NCBI GenBank assembly: GCA_001687465.1
Contig: LVLI01000285.1
Span: forward strand, 1-38,791
Length of the DNA: 38,791 nucleotides
DNA from: Halocafeteria seosinensis
Lineage: Eukaryota; Sar; Bigyra; Bicosoecida
Direction: 5' to 3'
Shown: piece after piece, positions 1 to 10,800 of the stretch
How the letters are laid out: every line of letters begins with the position of its first letter
How positions within the stretch are numbered: position 1 is the stretch's first letter
Made by a program: the position numbers and the translations under genes
Notes under the pieces: model-generated
The model's database searches: none
Told to the model about the DNA's origin: nothing
Seen by the model: only the letters and a program-made list of their open reading frames with translations

Positions 1-129
1 CTGGCTCTCGTTCCCCCTTCCCCATTGGTGTCTTCCCAACGTTCCATTCCGTCTCGTCCTTACTCACCCGTCTTGACACAGCCGCTTGACTCGCTAGCAG
101 TTCATTGCTTAATAGGATTGGGAGGATAT

Positions 130-1028
130 TGTTGTAATGTGGTCAGATATCCGTGAAAGTGATGGAGGATACACTTTGCAGCTTGATGGTTGGAGTGACA
201 AAAAACGAAGAAGCTTAAATGGATACAACATCGGCAAGATAGGTGAACATCCCGCGTTTTAAATGTCGTCGATATTTCGAAGGAGTACCACAGCTCCGAA
301 AGCTTGTCAATGTGACTTCCAATGTCATGCAGAAATGGATGGAAAACATGAGCAAAGTGGTGGCATTATGACGCCCTTACATACTGGGAACAAATTGATG
401 AAAGAACCGGCGGTCCTCTACGCGCACTTGCTCTCAAACTCTTCAAAATAAAGCCGACTAGCGTCGAAGTTGAGCGGCTGCTCAGCCACCTCGGCGCGAT
501 ACACACAGACTCACAAAGCAGTCTAAAACTTGAAAAACTGAAAATGCTTGCTCAAAGTAAGTTCTTCTATGTGGCTGAAGATGCGAAGAAGACAGTGACC
601 AATCTATCTTGGCTGTATACGGTAATCAATCGAAGTTCAAGTCCTCCAATTTATCAGCCGAGACAGAGTCACCGTCATGTAGCAATGAATCATCGGCGGC
701 ATCTTCGGATTCCTCTTCTAAGAGCCAGTCGGCTTCGGCAACGTCACCTTCTTTGAACAGCAGCGGGCCCGACAATGAAGAGGCGTTCACTTCCTCCGAC
801 TAAGCGGGTGCCGACCAAGCTATTTTACAAACGGAAACGGGTATAGAGATAAACGTTGCGCTCATTCTTGAAGGGATGACTAAGCGTGCTAAATTTACAC
901 CGGAAGATGTTGTTGACCTAGCCCATCCTCTGGTTATTGGGATTAGCTCCAAAGAGGCAGCGGAGCAGGAAGAAGGAAGGAAGACTACAGGACGAGTACG
1001 ATTGGACTGTCGAGGCGCTTCTAGCTAA
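130..1028 (+). pseudogene. hAT-family transposase relic
   Basis: Broken remains of a hAT-type DNA transposase in three frames. At 136-262 a short reading frame contains LQLDGWSDKKRRSL, resembling the DUF659-type catalytic segment that carries a conserved DGWS. From about 360 to 560 another frame reads WWHYDALTYWEQ, then LRALALKLFKIKPTS and VERLLSHLGAIHT, the classic hAT C-terminal dimerisation domain. A frame change near 580 leads into a Ser-rich tail (about 591-803). A single in-frame TAA at 801-803 interrupts it, and the same frame continues to 1028 (IEINVALILEGMTKRAKF). Seen: the motifs, frameshifts and internal stop. Known: hAT transposases end in this domain. Inferred: an inactive copy truncated by the window edge. 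No terminal inverted repeats or target duplication were identified. Confidence 0.75.
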
Positions 1029-1356
1029 AAATTCGAAACAAAAATAGACCAACAATACAAAGTACCGGCGAAAACGCGCCGCATTACATACTTTGAGAAC
1101 ATTTTGAAATTTTGGCATGCCACGTTGGCATGCCAAGTGTTTTGGGCGGGCGTGGCACTGCCAGGGTGGCACGGGGAAAAAAAGTTGTGCCCCACGCCCT
1201 AGTTGAAGTGGAACTCACCAACACGATACATTGAGTGTTTTCGTTGCCTATTGTCCGGACTCTTTCGGTGGAAGTATCTGTTTGACAGTGTTATGAGATG
1301 CTGGATCTCATTTGCTGATTGCTAGGCCGAGCCTGCACACATCGGCTTCCCTGGGG
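1029..1356. other. Gene-free gap with two hairpin-forming repeats
   Basis: Between the hAT relic and the GH85 gene I see no coding region. It holds a perfect 11-nt inverted repeat with a 3-nt loop (1112-1136, TTGGCATGCCA and its complement) and a second GC-rich hairpin (1148-1199) whose arms pair over 11 of 13 positions with a 2-nt bulge. These may be ends of a small mobile element or promoter structure. No TATA box is evident. Confidence 0.5.
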
Positions 1357-4300
1357 ATGCAAAGAGTCATTTCTTGCTACGGGAACGCTGGAGTCTACTA
1401 CAATGACTCGAAATTGGAGCATGTATTTGATGATAATGCTCACTTGATAGAGGTAAACACTGTCACGCAATATCAATCGGAACAGCTTGATGGTGATACT
1501 TTGCCAGAGCTACGCCGCTTCGAGTTTTGGATAAGAGCTAGCCAACAATGCAGCGGAGGATACGAACCTCAGCTGGTGTTGAGTTGCCGACGGAGGCCTG
1601 AGCAAACAGCTTATCAGCAATCACGGCTCTTGGGTAGTAAAGTCTCCCCTTTATGTACAGAAGTTGGCGTATCGACGTTTGGAGGCCCAACGAGGCGACA
1701 TAGAGAGTGGGCAAACCAATGCTTCACAGAAGACACTGGCGACCAAGTCGTAGATCACTCCCCTCAAGCCGGTCCTGCTGTTCGGTCTTGTTGGTTGGGA
1801 CTTTCGAAGTCTATAGAGCCGTTCAAAGTTGTTCGCTACGGCGTGGAGTTTGCTAACCCTCTTAAGGATGAACCGGTAACGGTGCAGTGGTACCTTGAAG
1901 GGAGCGATGCCTGCCAGGATCAACGATGTAACCCGTTTCCTGGTTCTTGGCAAGAAGACCTGCGGGTTTGGCAGAGTCTCGATGAAAGGAACCTAAAAAC
2001 AGATAAGGTTGCCAACCAATGCCTATGGTTTGATTTGCCGTCGGCCACCGCTGGCAGGTATCGAAGCTACCGGTTGCACATATACTGCGCTAACGATCCA
2101 GTTGAGTGTGTAAACGTAAGTAAGATCTACTTCATGAAAGAAGACGTAAACACCTCCGACATCGTATCTCCTCAACTAGCGGGATGGATGCTCGCCGCGC
2201 GGTCTACCGGTTGTGCTGACCTTTCGAACTTCGAAGTGCCCGTGCGCTCGTATCAGCTTACGCTTCAGACTGAAGAACGAAAGTCTCTACTAGCAACAGA
2301 AGCAATCCTGCACTACGGAAGATGGCATCAAGTGACTCTTGACTTGTTCCACCGGCACAACAAGGAGGAAGTCGAGCTAGCCGTAGACGGCTATTCTCAT
2401 AAGGGCCGTGCCGAGGCTTTATATTTGGCTTCTCCTACACATCATACGAGTTTGTTCAAGTTCGGTATCGGCTGGCATTGCTTCGCTATGGCGTTCGGCA
2501 CTGCGGAGAACACTTGTATGCTCCCGGAAGCATCCTTCTTAAGGCTAATGCTTCACCGGAGATCACCCTTTGGTGCCGAATGGAGACCCTTTGTCGGTGA
2601 TCTTTCTGCGATATCTGAAACCCATATGAACCAACGTGATGCAGATAGGCAATGGACGTTGCTTCATAGAGTGGAACCGCCTCACAGCGATAAATACAAT
2701 TTGGCGTCTCTTCCACCACTTCTGCAGCAGCCCTTCTTGAGTTTTGATAGTGTCAAGGAGTACATGCAGCGATTTTTGCCTTTGCTACACAGCTTACCTC
2801 GTGTCGATGATCCTCGTCAGCGTAGCTCATTTAGTAAGCACATCAGAGCAGCATTAGTGCACGATTGTGGTTTGACGAATTACAAAGAAGACGCAGTCGA
2901 CGCGACTTGCCTTGATCGTGATGAAGAGTCGGATAGCTTATGTCGCGCTCGGATAGCGGAAGGTAATCTTTACATCGGGCGTAATTCGCGTCTAGAAGGC
3001 CTGCAGTCAGCAGGGGTGAATCCGAAGGGCACCACAGGTCACTGCTTTAGGGTGGAACATTGGAGCCACTTCGATTGCTTCATTTACTTCTCTCACCAAC
3101 GGATATCGATGCCCCCGGCATCCTGGGTCAAGGCCGCAAAAGTGCAGAGGGGAAGTGCCATGCGAGTTCTGGGAACAATTATCACGGAGCACAAAGAAGG
3201 TGAGGCGGATACTTGGAAAATCTTGGATGGATTTTGGCCCACTCAGACTGGCTTGACCAGTAAATTCGAAGGACATCAGATTATTCGCTATTTGGCTCAA
3301 TTGGCGAGAATACGAGGATTTGATGGATGGCTTGTCAACCTAGAAGCGGATTTGCCTGCTTGCTCTAGTAACACAGAGGCGGCTGTAACAGCGTGTCACA
3401 ATATGCTTAGAGCTCTTACTCTTGAAGTAAAGCAGTGGGTGGGTGAAGATACGGGCACCGTTTTATGGTACGACAGCATCAGTAAAGAAGGTATTGTCGA
3501 TTGGCAATGCTGCCTAAACGACAATAATGCTACATTTGCGGAAGCTTGCGACGGGATTTTCTGCGACTATCATTGGAAAAATACTGGCTGTACATCCCCA
3601 GCAGAATCTTTGAGGCGACTAACTAAACGGAAGGCTAGGTGCAATGTGTTGTATGGAACTGATGTCTGGGGGCGGGGAACGTTTGGAGGAGGTAGGGAGC
3701 TCTGTAAACTCGGAATGTTACCTCCATTAAGCAATGGACTGTCTGTGGCCTTGTTTTCTCCTGCTTGGGCTTATGAAAACGATGATATCGATTGTTGCGG
3801 AGCTCTTGGAACAATGGAGTGGGAGTGGTCACAAAATATGCTGTGGCACGGCCATGGTGCTTCTGATACGAAGTGGAATGTAACGTATTCAACTGACGGC
3901 TGGTGCATCGACTCGCCGGATCTGCGCTGGCTTCGTTTCCCCCTCGCTGAGGATTTCCAAGGAATCGTTGACGTTGTATGGTTTACACCACCATCGACGG
4001 CTCTCGCAGACTACGAAGCCCTTGTGTTTTCGGAGAAAGTTAACTCAAATGCGACAGTAGGTTATCACTTGTTCTTTTTCCAATCTAAGCAGTCGCTAGA
4101 AGATGAGCTTCTTCCCTTGCCAGTTAATGATGATGACACTATGTGGCCTGAATCCCCTTCGACGCTTATAGCAAGCTCCTCTCCGAACTCTTCTGTAGCT
4201 CGTCTGTGTGTCACACCGGAACAATTGTCGACGCTGTCTCGGTCTGAACGTGGCGTCGCTATTGTGAGGGTAACACATCGCAACGCAACCTTGGATGCTG

Positions 4301-5625
4301 AACAAGCTAATTTCAAGCTGGTTGCTAAAGAGAGGGATGCGTTAGTGCACAGCATGCTGCCGTACCTGAACAGAGAAAAGGCAGGGCCATCATTGCCGTT
4401 CTCTTCCATTTGCTCGCTACCGTTCTTCACCTGCTTCTGCGTAGGTTGTGGATTTCAGCTTTGGAGGTATGGAGTTGCAGCATCTGATACAATGATAAGC
4501 CGCCGAGACGGTTGGGTCCTCACAGAAACACAGAGATCTCGCGAGACTAAGGGATGGATAAACCTTGGGGTTACGGAACCGTTACCATCCTTTTTTCGGA
4601 ACGAATCGAGTGTCGTTCGGAGTCAAGGAGAAAACAACAGTAGCTATGGTTGTGCGACGCACTGTGTAGGCTGGGAGCTAGGAAACTCTTGGAGAGTAAC
4701 CTTAAAATGTTACGAGAGAGATAGTAGTGTGACTTGTCGTCTTTTTGTTGGATGTATACCCTTTGCTACTCTTCAGAAATACGTTTCCTTGTCTCTGGTG
4801 TATCAATCGGCGCACGGTGAAGACCGGACAGAGAGTTGCAGTATCGTGCCTAGAATGTACGTCCCACAGCTAAGTAAAACGTTATTCCCTGTTAGTCGAT
4901 CGCAAAGTGTTCCCTTCATGAATGATTCATGGGAAGGTAGAGTATGGGTATTTGACTTCCACGAAGAGCTTGGTTCTAGAGAGTGCGCCGACGCAAGTTT
5001 GGTTGTGGAGATCGATTTGGTTAGTTCGAATAGCACCCAAGATTTGATCATTGGGGAAGTAGGCATGTCTTCCGTGGAGAAACAACAACCGGCAGATATT
5101 AGAGACTGGACAGAAGGCTTTAGAATGCCATCTATAGACAACACTTTTTCCGACGTGATTGCAGTTCTGTACAGAGACGTGCCGAGCTCTGCTTGCCCCG
5201 ATTGCTATTCCTTAGTTTCCCGTACCGATGTCACAACGGTCAGGGACTGTACATTGGTAGGTGTGGACATTTCAACCCTACTTGTCATAGTCCACTTCGC
5301 ACAAGCTGAGGAGATTCTACCAGCATGTCACTGGGGGATCACTCTGTATTGGTACTGGACGTACCGTGAGAACCTTCGTGGCTGGGACATATACTGTGAA
5401 GGGAAGTGGATATCATTTGTTTCGAGCAATCCGACTGTAGATCCTGAACTAGCAGTGGTTTCCAAATCTGATGGAAGTCTTAGGTCTCCTTACTATTTAT
5501 CATGGTTTCCTGCGGAAGAAGATAGGATTTTTCTGCGCCACAAAGACAAACTGGAGTTCCATTTGATACCACGCTATAGTGTGGCGTCGTTGCTGTCGAC
5601 CACTTTTCCCACCGAACCAAGGTAA
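1357..5625 (+). CDS. ENGASE: Endo-beta-N-acetylglucosaminidase (GH85)-like, large
   Basis: Single long exon of about 1422 residues from ATG 1357; the frame stays open from 1297, so the true start or an upstream exon is uncertain. Enzymes of this family cut the chitobiose core of N-glycans. The GH85 core spans about residues 550-830: FDCFIYFSHQRISMPPASW, RVLGTIITEH, GFDGWLVNLEADL with the catalytic Asn661-x-Glu663 pair, LWYDSISKEGIVDWQ, CDGIFCDYHWK and VALFSPAWAYE. Upstream lies a 500-residue Cys-rich region with a laminin-G-like stretch (YGRWHQVTLDLF near residue 325). Downstream are about 590 residues with many N-x-S/T sites. Animal and plant ENGases are usually about half this size and cytosolic. 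The Cys and sequon content suggests passage through the secretory route, but no signal peptide is visible at this start. The family call is firm; the flanking domains are unassigned. Confidence 0.82.
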   Translation: MQRVISCYGNAGVYYNDSKLEHVFDDNAHLIEVNTVTQYQSEQLDGDTLPELRRFEFWIRASQQCSGGYEPQLVLSCRRRPEQTAYQQSRLLGSKVSPLCTEVGVSTFGGPTRRHREWANQCFTEDTGDQVVDHSPQAGPAVRSCWLGLSKSIEPFKVVRYGVEFANPLKDEPVTVQWYLEGSDACQDQRCNPFPGSWQEDLRVWQSLDERNLKTDKVANQCLWFDLPSATAGRYRSYRLHIYCANDPVECVNVSKIYFMKEDVNTSDIVSPQLAGWMLAARSTGCADLSNFEVPVRSYQLTLQTEERKSLLATEAILHYGRWHQVTLDLFHRHNKEEVELAVDGYSHKGRAEALYLASPTHHTSLFKFGIGWHCFAMAFGTAENTCMLPEASFLRLMLHRRSPFGAEWRPFVGDLSAISETHMNQRDADRQWTLLHRVEPPHSDKYNLASLPPLLQQPFLSFDSVKEYMQRFLPLLHSLPRVDDPRQRSSFSKHIRAALVHDCGLTNYKEDAVDATCLDRDEESDSLCRARIAEGNLYIGRNSRLEGLQSAGVNPKGTTGHCFRVEHWSHFDCFIYFSHQRISMPPASWVKAAKVQRGSAMRVLGTIITEHKEGEADTWKILDGFWPTQTGLTSKFEGHQIIRYLAQLARIRGFDGWLVNLEADLPACSSNTEAAVTACHNMLRALTLEVKQWVGEDTGTVLWYDSISKEGIVDWQCCLNDNNATFAEACDGIFCDYHWKNTGCTSPAESLRRLTKRKARCNVLYGTDVWGRGTFGGGRELCKLGMLPPLSNGLSVALFSPAWAYENDDIDCCGALGTMEWEWSQNMLWHGHGASDTKWNVTYSTDGWCIDSPDLRWLRFPLAEDFQGIVDVVWFTPPSTALADYEALVFSEKVNSNATVGYHLFFFQSKQSLEDELLPLPVNDDDTMWPESPSTLIASSSPNSSVARLCVTPEQLSTLSRSERGVAIVRVTHRNATLDAEQANFKLVAKERDALVHSMLPYLNREKAGPSLPFSSICSLPFFTCFCVGCGFQLWRYGVAASDTMISRRDGWVLTETQRSRETKGWINLGVTEPLPSFFRNESSVVRSQGENNSSYGCATHCVGWELGNSWRVTLKCYERDSSVTCRLFVGCIPFATLQKYVSLSLVYQSAHGEDRTESCSIVPRMYVPQLSKTLFPVSRSQSVPFMNDSWEGRVWVFDFHEELGSRECADASLVVEIDLVSSNSTQDLIIGEVGMSSVEKQQPADIRDWTEGFRMPSIDNTFSDVIAVLYRDVPSSACPDCYSLVSRTDVTTVRDCTLVGVDISTLLVIVHFAQAEEILPACHWGITLYWYWTYRENLRGWDIYCEGKWISFVSSNPTVDPELAVVSKSDGSLRSPYYLSWFPAEEDRIFLRHKDKLEFHLIPRYSVASLLSTTFPTEPR

Positions 5626-6108
5626 TCCGCCTTGTCGCTTTGGAATGAGTCACGCACATTAGTTTATTCATCAACGAGTTACCACTGCAACTGGTGGCAC
5701 AAGAAATTCTCCTTGGCGAGAAGTACCGGGGTAGTTAGTTCGCTGCTACTGTATATGCAGTGCTATACATCTCTGTTTTAGTCGGAATACCAACACATCC
5801 TACCACATAGAGTATCAAGCTCACTCAGGAATTCTCCACATGAGATTCGTGAGACACCCACAACTCCGGCTCACTTGACGCAAGTTGACGAAATTCGGAG
5901 TTGGAGCCTGCAACCTTTTTTGCCGCCTGTTGCCATCCCCTTGAAGAACATCTGTTCCATGGAAAAGAAGGCGGTTCGCCAACGTAGATAGATGAAGTAT
6001 GTAAGGATTGTTAGCTTGACTACCAATCGAGTATAAAACTAACCAAGTACAGATACCAATTGTGCACAAGTTCAGCTTTTTTGTCTATTTCTGTTAGATA
6101 CTGAGAAG
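5626..6108. other. Intergenic region, GH85 to thioredoxin
   Basis: No gene recognised. A TATAAAA match lies at 6032-6038, about 70 nt before the thioredoxin start, and may be its promoter element. The short open frames here have no recognisable motif. Confidence 0.4.
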
Positions 6109-6779
6109 ATGGGCGTCAAACCAGTCAACAGTCTTGATGAACTCAACCAAGAGCTTAGCTCTGCTGGAGATAAATTAGTTGTCGTAGACTTCTTCGCAAC
6201 GTGTAAGTCTTGCGTATTTCAATACAGGGAGGATATCCTGTAGCAAAGGGCTCCACGCATACGTGTTGGGGAGTGTTAAAGGGCCAAGAACATGGAGCTG
6301 TCAGCCTTCGATTTGGAACATTTTGTGGCCGGAACTACTTTTCTGCCGAAGGCAACAAGGCGCATGCGTGCATTTTGTTTTGCTTTTTCCGTAGGAAAAA
6401 GGGAGTGGGCTAGTTCAAGTCGAGAGTTCATCCCCTGCGGCGTGGCCTGAAGATACCCTTCAACTCGCGTTCTCTGCCTTACAGGGTGTGGACCTTGCAA
6501 AATGATGGCACCGAAGCTCGAAAAGATGACTGAGGAATTTCCCGACGTTGTCTTCTTGAAGGCAGATGCTGATGAAGCTGATGTACGTAGTTGTTAACTC
6601 AACTTTTTCAATGATGGCCTGTTACCTCTACTGGTTTCTTGGGGCAGGATGCCGCTGAGCACTACGAAGTTAGCGCACTACCCACCTTCATGCTCTTCAA
6701 GAACAAGGAAAGAGTTGGTCAACCTATCATGGGGGCAAAAGAAGATGAACTTCGTAACAAGATCAAAGAAACCAAGTAA
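6109..6779 (+). CDS. TXN: Thioredoxin (cytosolic type), 3 exons
   Basis: Exons 6109-6202, 6485-6582 and 6648-6779 join to 107 residues, the normal length for a free thioredoxin. It is a small dithiol-disulfide oxidoreductase that reduces protein disulfides. The active site W32-C33-G-P-C36 is rebuilt exactly across the first splice (ACG T / GG TGT). It is followed by [19 protein letters not shown] and the cis-proline segment [10 protein letters not shown]. No targeting peptide is visible, so a cytosolic location is likely. Intron 1 (6203-6484, 282 nt) is by far the longest in the window; intron 2 is 65 nt. The second exon-exon join gives [12 protein letters not shown] in frame. Confidence 0.95.
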
Positions 6780-7871
6780 ACGGTTTGTTGGATTGCCTCT
6801 GGGACGAAGTTCGTGGTGTGTTAGTGAGCATCAGCTGATGAGCCGCACTATCAATTTTCTATGGTAACTGAAGAATCACACAACACCCACTAGAAGACTT
6901 TGTAGTGACATTAATCCATTGTTACATTCCTTGAGTCGCTCTGTGGATCACTGCCCCCTGGATCGCAACTCACACCATCACAGCTTGTACTCTAGAGCTC
7001 GCCGCAAAATTCTACGTAACGTTTCTGGAATGCGTTATTGGAATCTCTTTCTCTTCAGCGCGATGGTTTCAGTCTCAAGTAACACATAGTGGGTGCGGTT
7101 GTGGGTGACGCTGGTCAATCGATCAGTCAGATTTGAAACGAGGATGTGATACCAGGGAGGTGCAACGTCACTCGACTGTGGTTGATGATCCACCCTAGAC
7201 TATCAAGGTTTTACTTCCCAAGTGCTATACCAACTAATAGTTGATTTGTGTAGTCTGTGAAGCTAGGTGGGCGCGAGCAAAGTACCCAGCTGGGCCAGCA
7301 CCCACAAGAGAGCAGGGGTGAGTGAACCTTATTGCGTCCAGCGAACCCTCGAACAGGGGACAACGAAAATGCATGAAAAGCGATTTCGCGTGCATCATTT
7401 ACCTACCGTAATTGTTTTCACAGGAATCTCGGGGAATACCTTGTACGGGAAGAATGTGTTTGATACCACAGCAGTGATCATCGTCAAAACCTCACCAGTT
7501 ATCATCATGGGGAGTAGTCTACGGTGTTATGTAGGGTACAACACAAACGCTTTTACAAATGGTTACAGATTACGGTAATCTGATTACCCCATGGTGCAAC
7601 AGCTACAACAGAATTCAAACACGCGCCCGAATTTCAAATTTTCAAAACACAATTCAAATGCACCTTGAAGGCCACGGACAAAGGCTTTAAAAAGCACACA
7701 GTCAACACAACATGAGGAATGTTGATAGCAGTACATTTCAGAACATTCATATAATACAGAGGGACATTTTTCTATCCTGTAGCTTGATTCATTGTGTTGT
7801 TGTAAGCATCATTGTATTTCAAATCTCCTTGCTCTTTTTTTCAAAACAAGGGAGTTTAACGAGCGTATACA
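6780..7871. other. 1.1-kb region without recognised gene
   Basis: No protein or RNA gene could be supported. The only frame of note (7267-7578) has no recognisable motif. There is an almost perfect palindrome at 7566-7582 (CAGATTAC-G-GTAATCTG). The last 150 nt before POLA1 are AT-rich and probably contain its promoter and 5' leader. No tRNA B-box or snRNA motif was seen. Confidence 0.4.
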
Positions 7872-10800
7872 ATGTCTTCCAAAGAAAAAAAGAAGGCACG
7901 AAAGAGTGCACTGGAGAAGCTCGCCTCTATTAAGCGAGGTGAAGGGTCCTTTCATGGCGACGATGATGACGATGAGAATGATGACCGTGTTTACGACGAG
8001 CTTAACGAGGATGAGTACAAGCAGGTTGTCAATTCAAGGCGAGACATGGACGATTTCGTCGTAGATGATGGTACGGCCCTTTTGTTCTCTCTTATTTCAC
8101 ATGGGCATGAACCTGGTCGGTGCGTCTGGTTCATTGCAGAAGGCCTTGGCTATGCTGATGACGGTGAGGATTTTTTCAACGGGGTTGACGAGGAAGCTGA
8201 ATATCCTGAGGAATTTGAAAACGACCAGGAGGAACAAGGTACGCTAAAAGCAATGCTTTGCCAGTCTACCATAACAGGACGGATATTTCTATTCTACTTG
8301 CAGGTCATGCGTCGAAGAAACGGAAAAAATACCGGTCTGAGGACCTTGTTGGCAATAACTCAGTCTCCAGTATGCTTCGAAAGCAACAACAGACCCAAAG
8401 AAAGGAAGTACTACGCCAACCAAAGTCATCTAAGCATAACAAGATTGAAGAAGACAATAGAAGAAGAGGTAAAGACGAATGCGTTTTGTTTGACGTGTTT
8501 GTGTACCTACACTCCAAGGACTTGCAGATACGGACTTCGATTCCATCCTTGATAATCTTGACAGCGACGAAGAAGACACGAAGCCACGAAGAAGAAAAGT
8601 GGTATCGAGTGGAGATTCCATGACTCAGTACTTAAGGCCCGCGAATCCTTTCGAGGCCCCTAAGGGTTCGCGGACCCCCAAGAACTACGGATCAAAAACG
8701 AGAACGACAGAATCGGCGAACGGTGATGTGAGTATACCAAACCGGGAAGCATCCGAAAATCAAGATGAGGAAGACGACGATGGCGACGACCTGACCAACC
8801 TAACTGACGAGGCCCCGTCAATCAAAGCAAGGAAAAAACGAGAAGAACAACAGAAACAGCAAGAAAAGTCTGAATCCGGTTCCAATTCCAGTAGAGCGCC
8901 TCAAGCTGGTGCTCATACCGTTGACGACTGGGTTCAAGAAAAGATGAACTCTGCATCTGCATCGACAGGGCAGCGGGAAGAATATGATGCGCTTCCGGAA
9001 AAACCGGCAGCTTCCGAAGCGAACGATGATGACAACAACGAGACCCTACGGATGTACTGGCTAGACATGCATGAAGACTACTCTAACCCTGGTACATTAT
9101 ACTTGTTCGGAAAGACTATCGTAAACCACGAGTACGCGCGAAGAGGAGACCCGCGAGGGTGGGCTTCGATCTGTGTCCAAGTGAACAACTTATATCGGTT
9201 CTTTTTTGTGTTGCCGCGAGAAAAGACTAGTGATGGAAAGAATGTCGCTATTATGGATGTCTATCATGAGGTAAAACAGCACTTGGACAAACTTTTGCCC
9301 AGCTCCGAAGGTACCGGGTTTAAGAGCAAACCTGTAAAACGAAAGTATGCGTTTGAGCAATTGGATGTCCCCAGAGAAGAGACAACGTATCTCAAGGTAG
9401 CATATCCAGCATGCTATCCCTCCTTACCAGGCGATCTGACAGGAAACACATTTTCAAGGATCTTCGGTACGCGAACGAGTTGCATGGAAAACTTCATCCT
9501 GAAGCGGGATCTCATGGGGCCATGTTGGATCGAAATAAGTTCTGCGAACATTTGTAACCTTGGTGTTTCCTGGTGCAAATATGAAGCGTCGGTGGAGAAT
9601 TCGAAATCGATATCTTGTCTGCAACTACCACATGAGCAAATGCCACCTACTCCCCCCCTCAACGTGGCATCCATGTCTCTGAAGACGATGGTAAATCCTG
9701 AGACGGGACATCACGAAGTGGTAATGGCTTCCATCATTAATCATTGCAGAGTGTCGGCCGAAGGCCCCAGTCAGAAGCAACAAGGTGATATTCAGTTTGT
9801 TACAGCTGTCTGTCAACCCAATCGTAATACACCGCTTCCGGTTGACTTCAAGGAAGCAGTAAGCTCACTACCTTCTAGTCTTAGGGAAAATTTGCGACAA
9901 ATGCCAAATGAACGGGCTCTTCTATCGTTCATACTTGCATGGATTGTATCTCGTGACCCTGACGTTCTAGTGGGACACAATATAAAGGGCTTTGACTTGG
10001 ATGTTTTCGTACAACGGACGCTCCATCACAAGGTACCACAATGGTCAAGAATAGGGCGCCTTCGTCGAAGTAATCCCCCAAAGTCTAGTTCAGGAGTAGG
10101 AGGTAGGGACACGTTTTATGGAACCTTAACCTCGGGACGCCTGCTTTGTGACACCTATCTTACGGCTAAGGAATTACTGAACAGTGAAACTAGCTATGCG
10201 CTCACTCCTCTTGTCAAATCACGGCTTGGTAAAGACAGGGTCAATGTTGATCCTGTGGACATCCCTCTGTATTATAACTCTGGGAAAGATACGCTATGGT
10301 TGGCAAATCATACAGAAAACGACGCCTGGTTGTCTATGGAGCTAATGTTTGGGTTGCAAGTGTTGCCTCTGACAAAACAGATAACGAACCTCGCAGGTAA
10401 TTTGTGGAGTCGAACATTGCTGGGAGCAAGAGCTGAGAGAATTGAGTACCTGTTCCTTCACGAGTTTCATCGGCGAAAATATATTGTACCCGACAAAGCA
10501 GCTTTCGGGGTAAAGCGCGGTCGAGAGGACGAAACTGGGGCAGTCGAACCTGTTTCCAAAGGAAGGGCGAAGGCGGCGTACTCAGGTGGGCTTGTCCTGG
10601 AGCCCAAGAAAGGACTATACGACAAATACATTCTCCTATTGGATTTCAACTCGCTTTACCCCTCTATTATTCAAGAGTACAACATATGCTTTACCACAGT
10701 GGACCGCACGATCGAAAAACAGGATGATGATAGTGAAACACCCGGAGTACCGCCACTCCCTCGGCAGACGTCCGATAAGTCCGAAAAGGGGGTGCTGCCT

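Noticed and set aside
6829-6872. Box C/D snoRNA-like pattern (CTGATGAG ... CTGA) after thioredoxin
   Set aside because: Spacing is short, no terminal stem and no inner C'/D' boxes.
7267-7578. 103-codon plus-strand frame in the gap before POLA1
   Set aside because: No motif, biased toward chance composition, no splice or promoter context; treated as noise.
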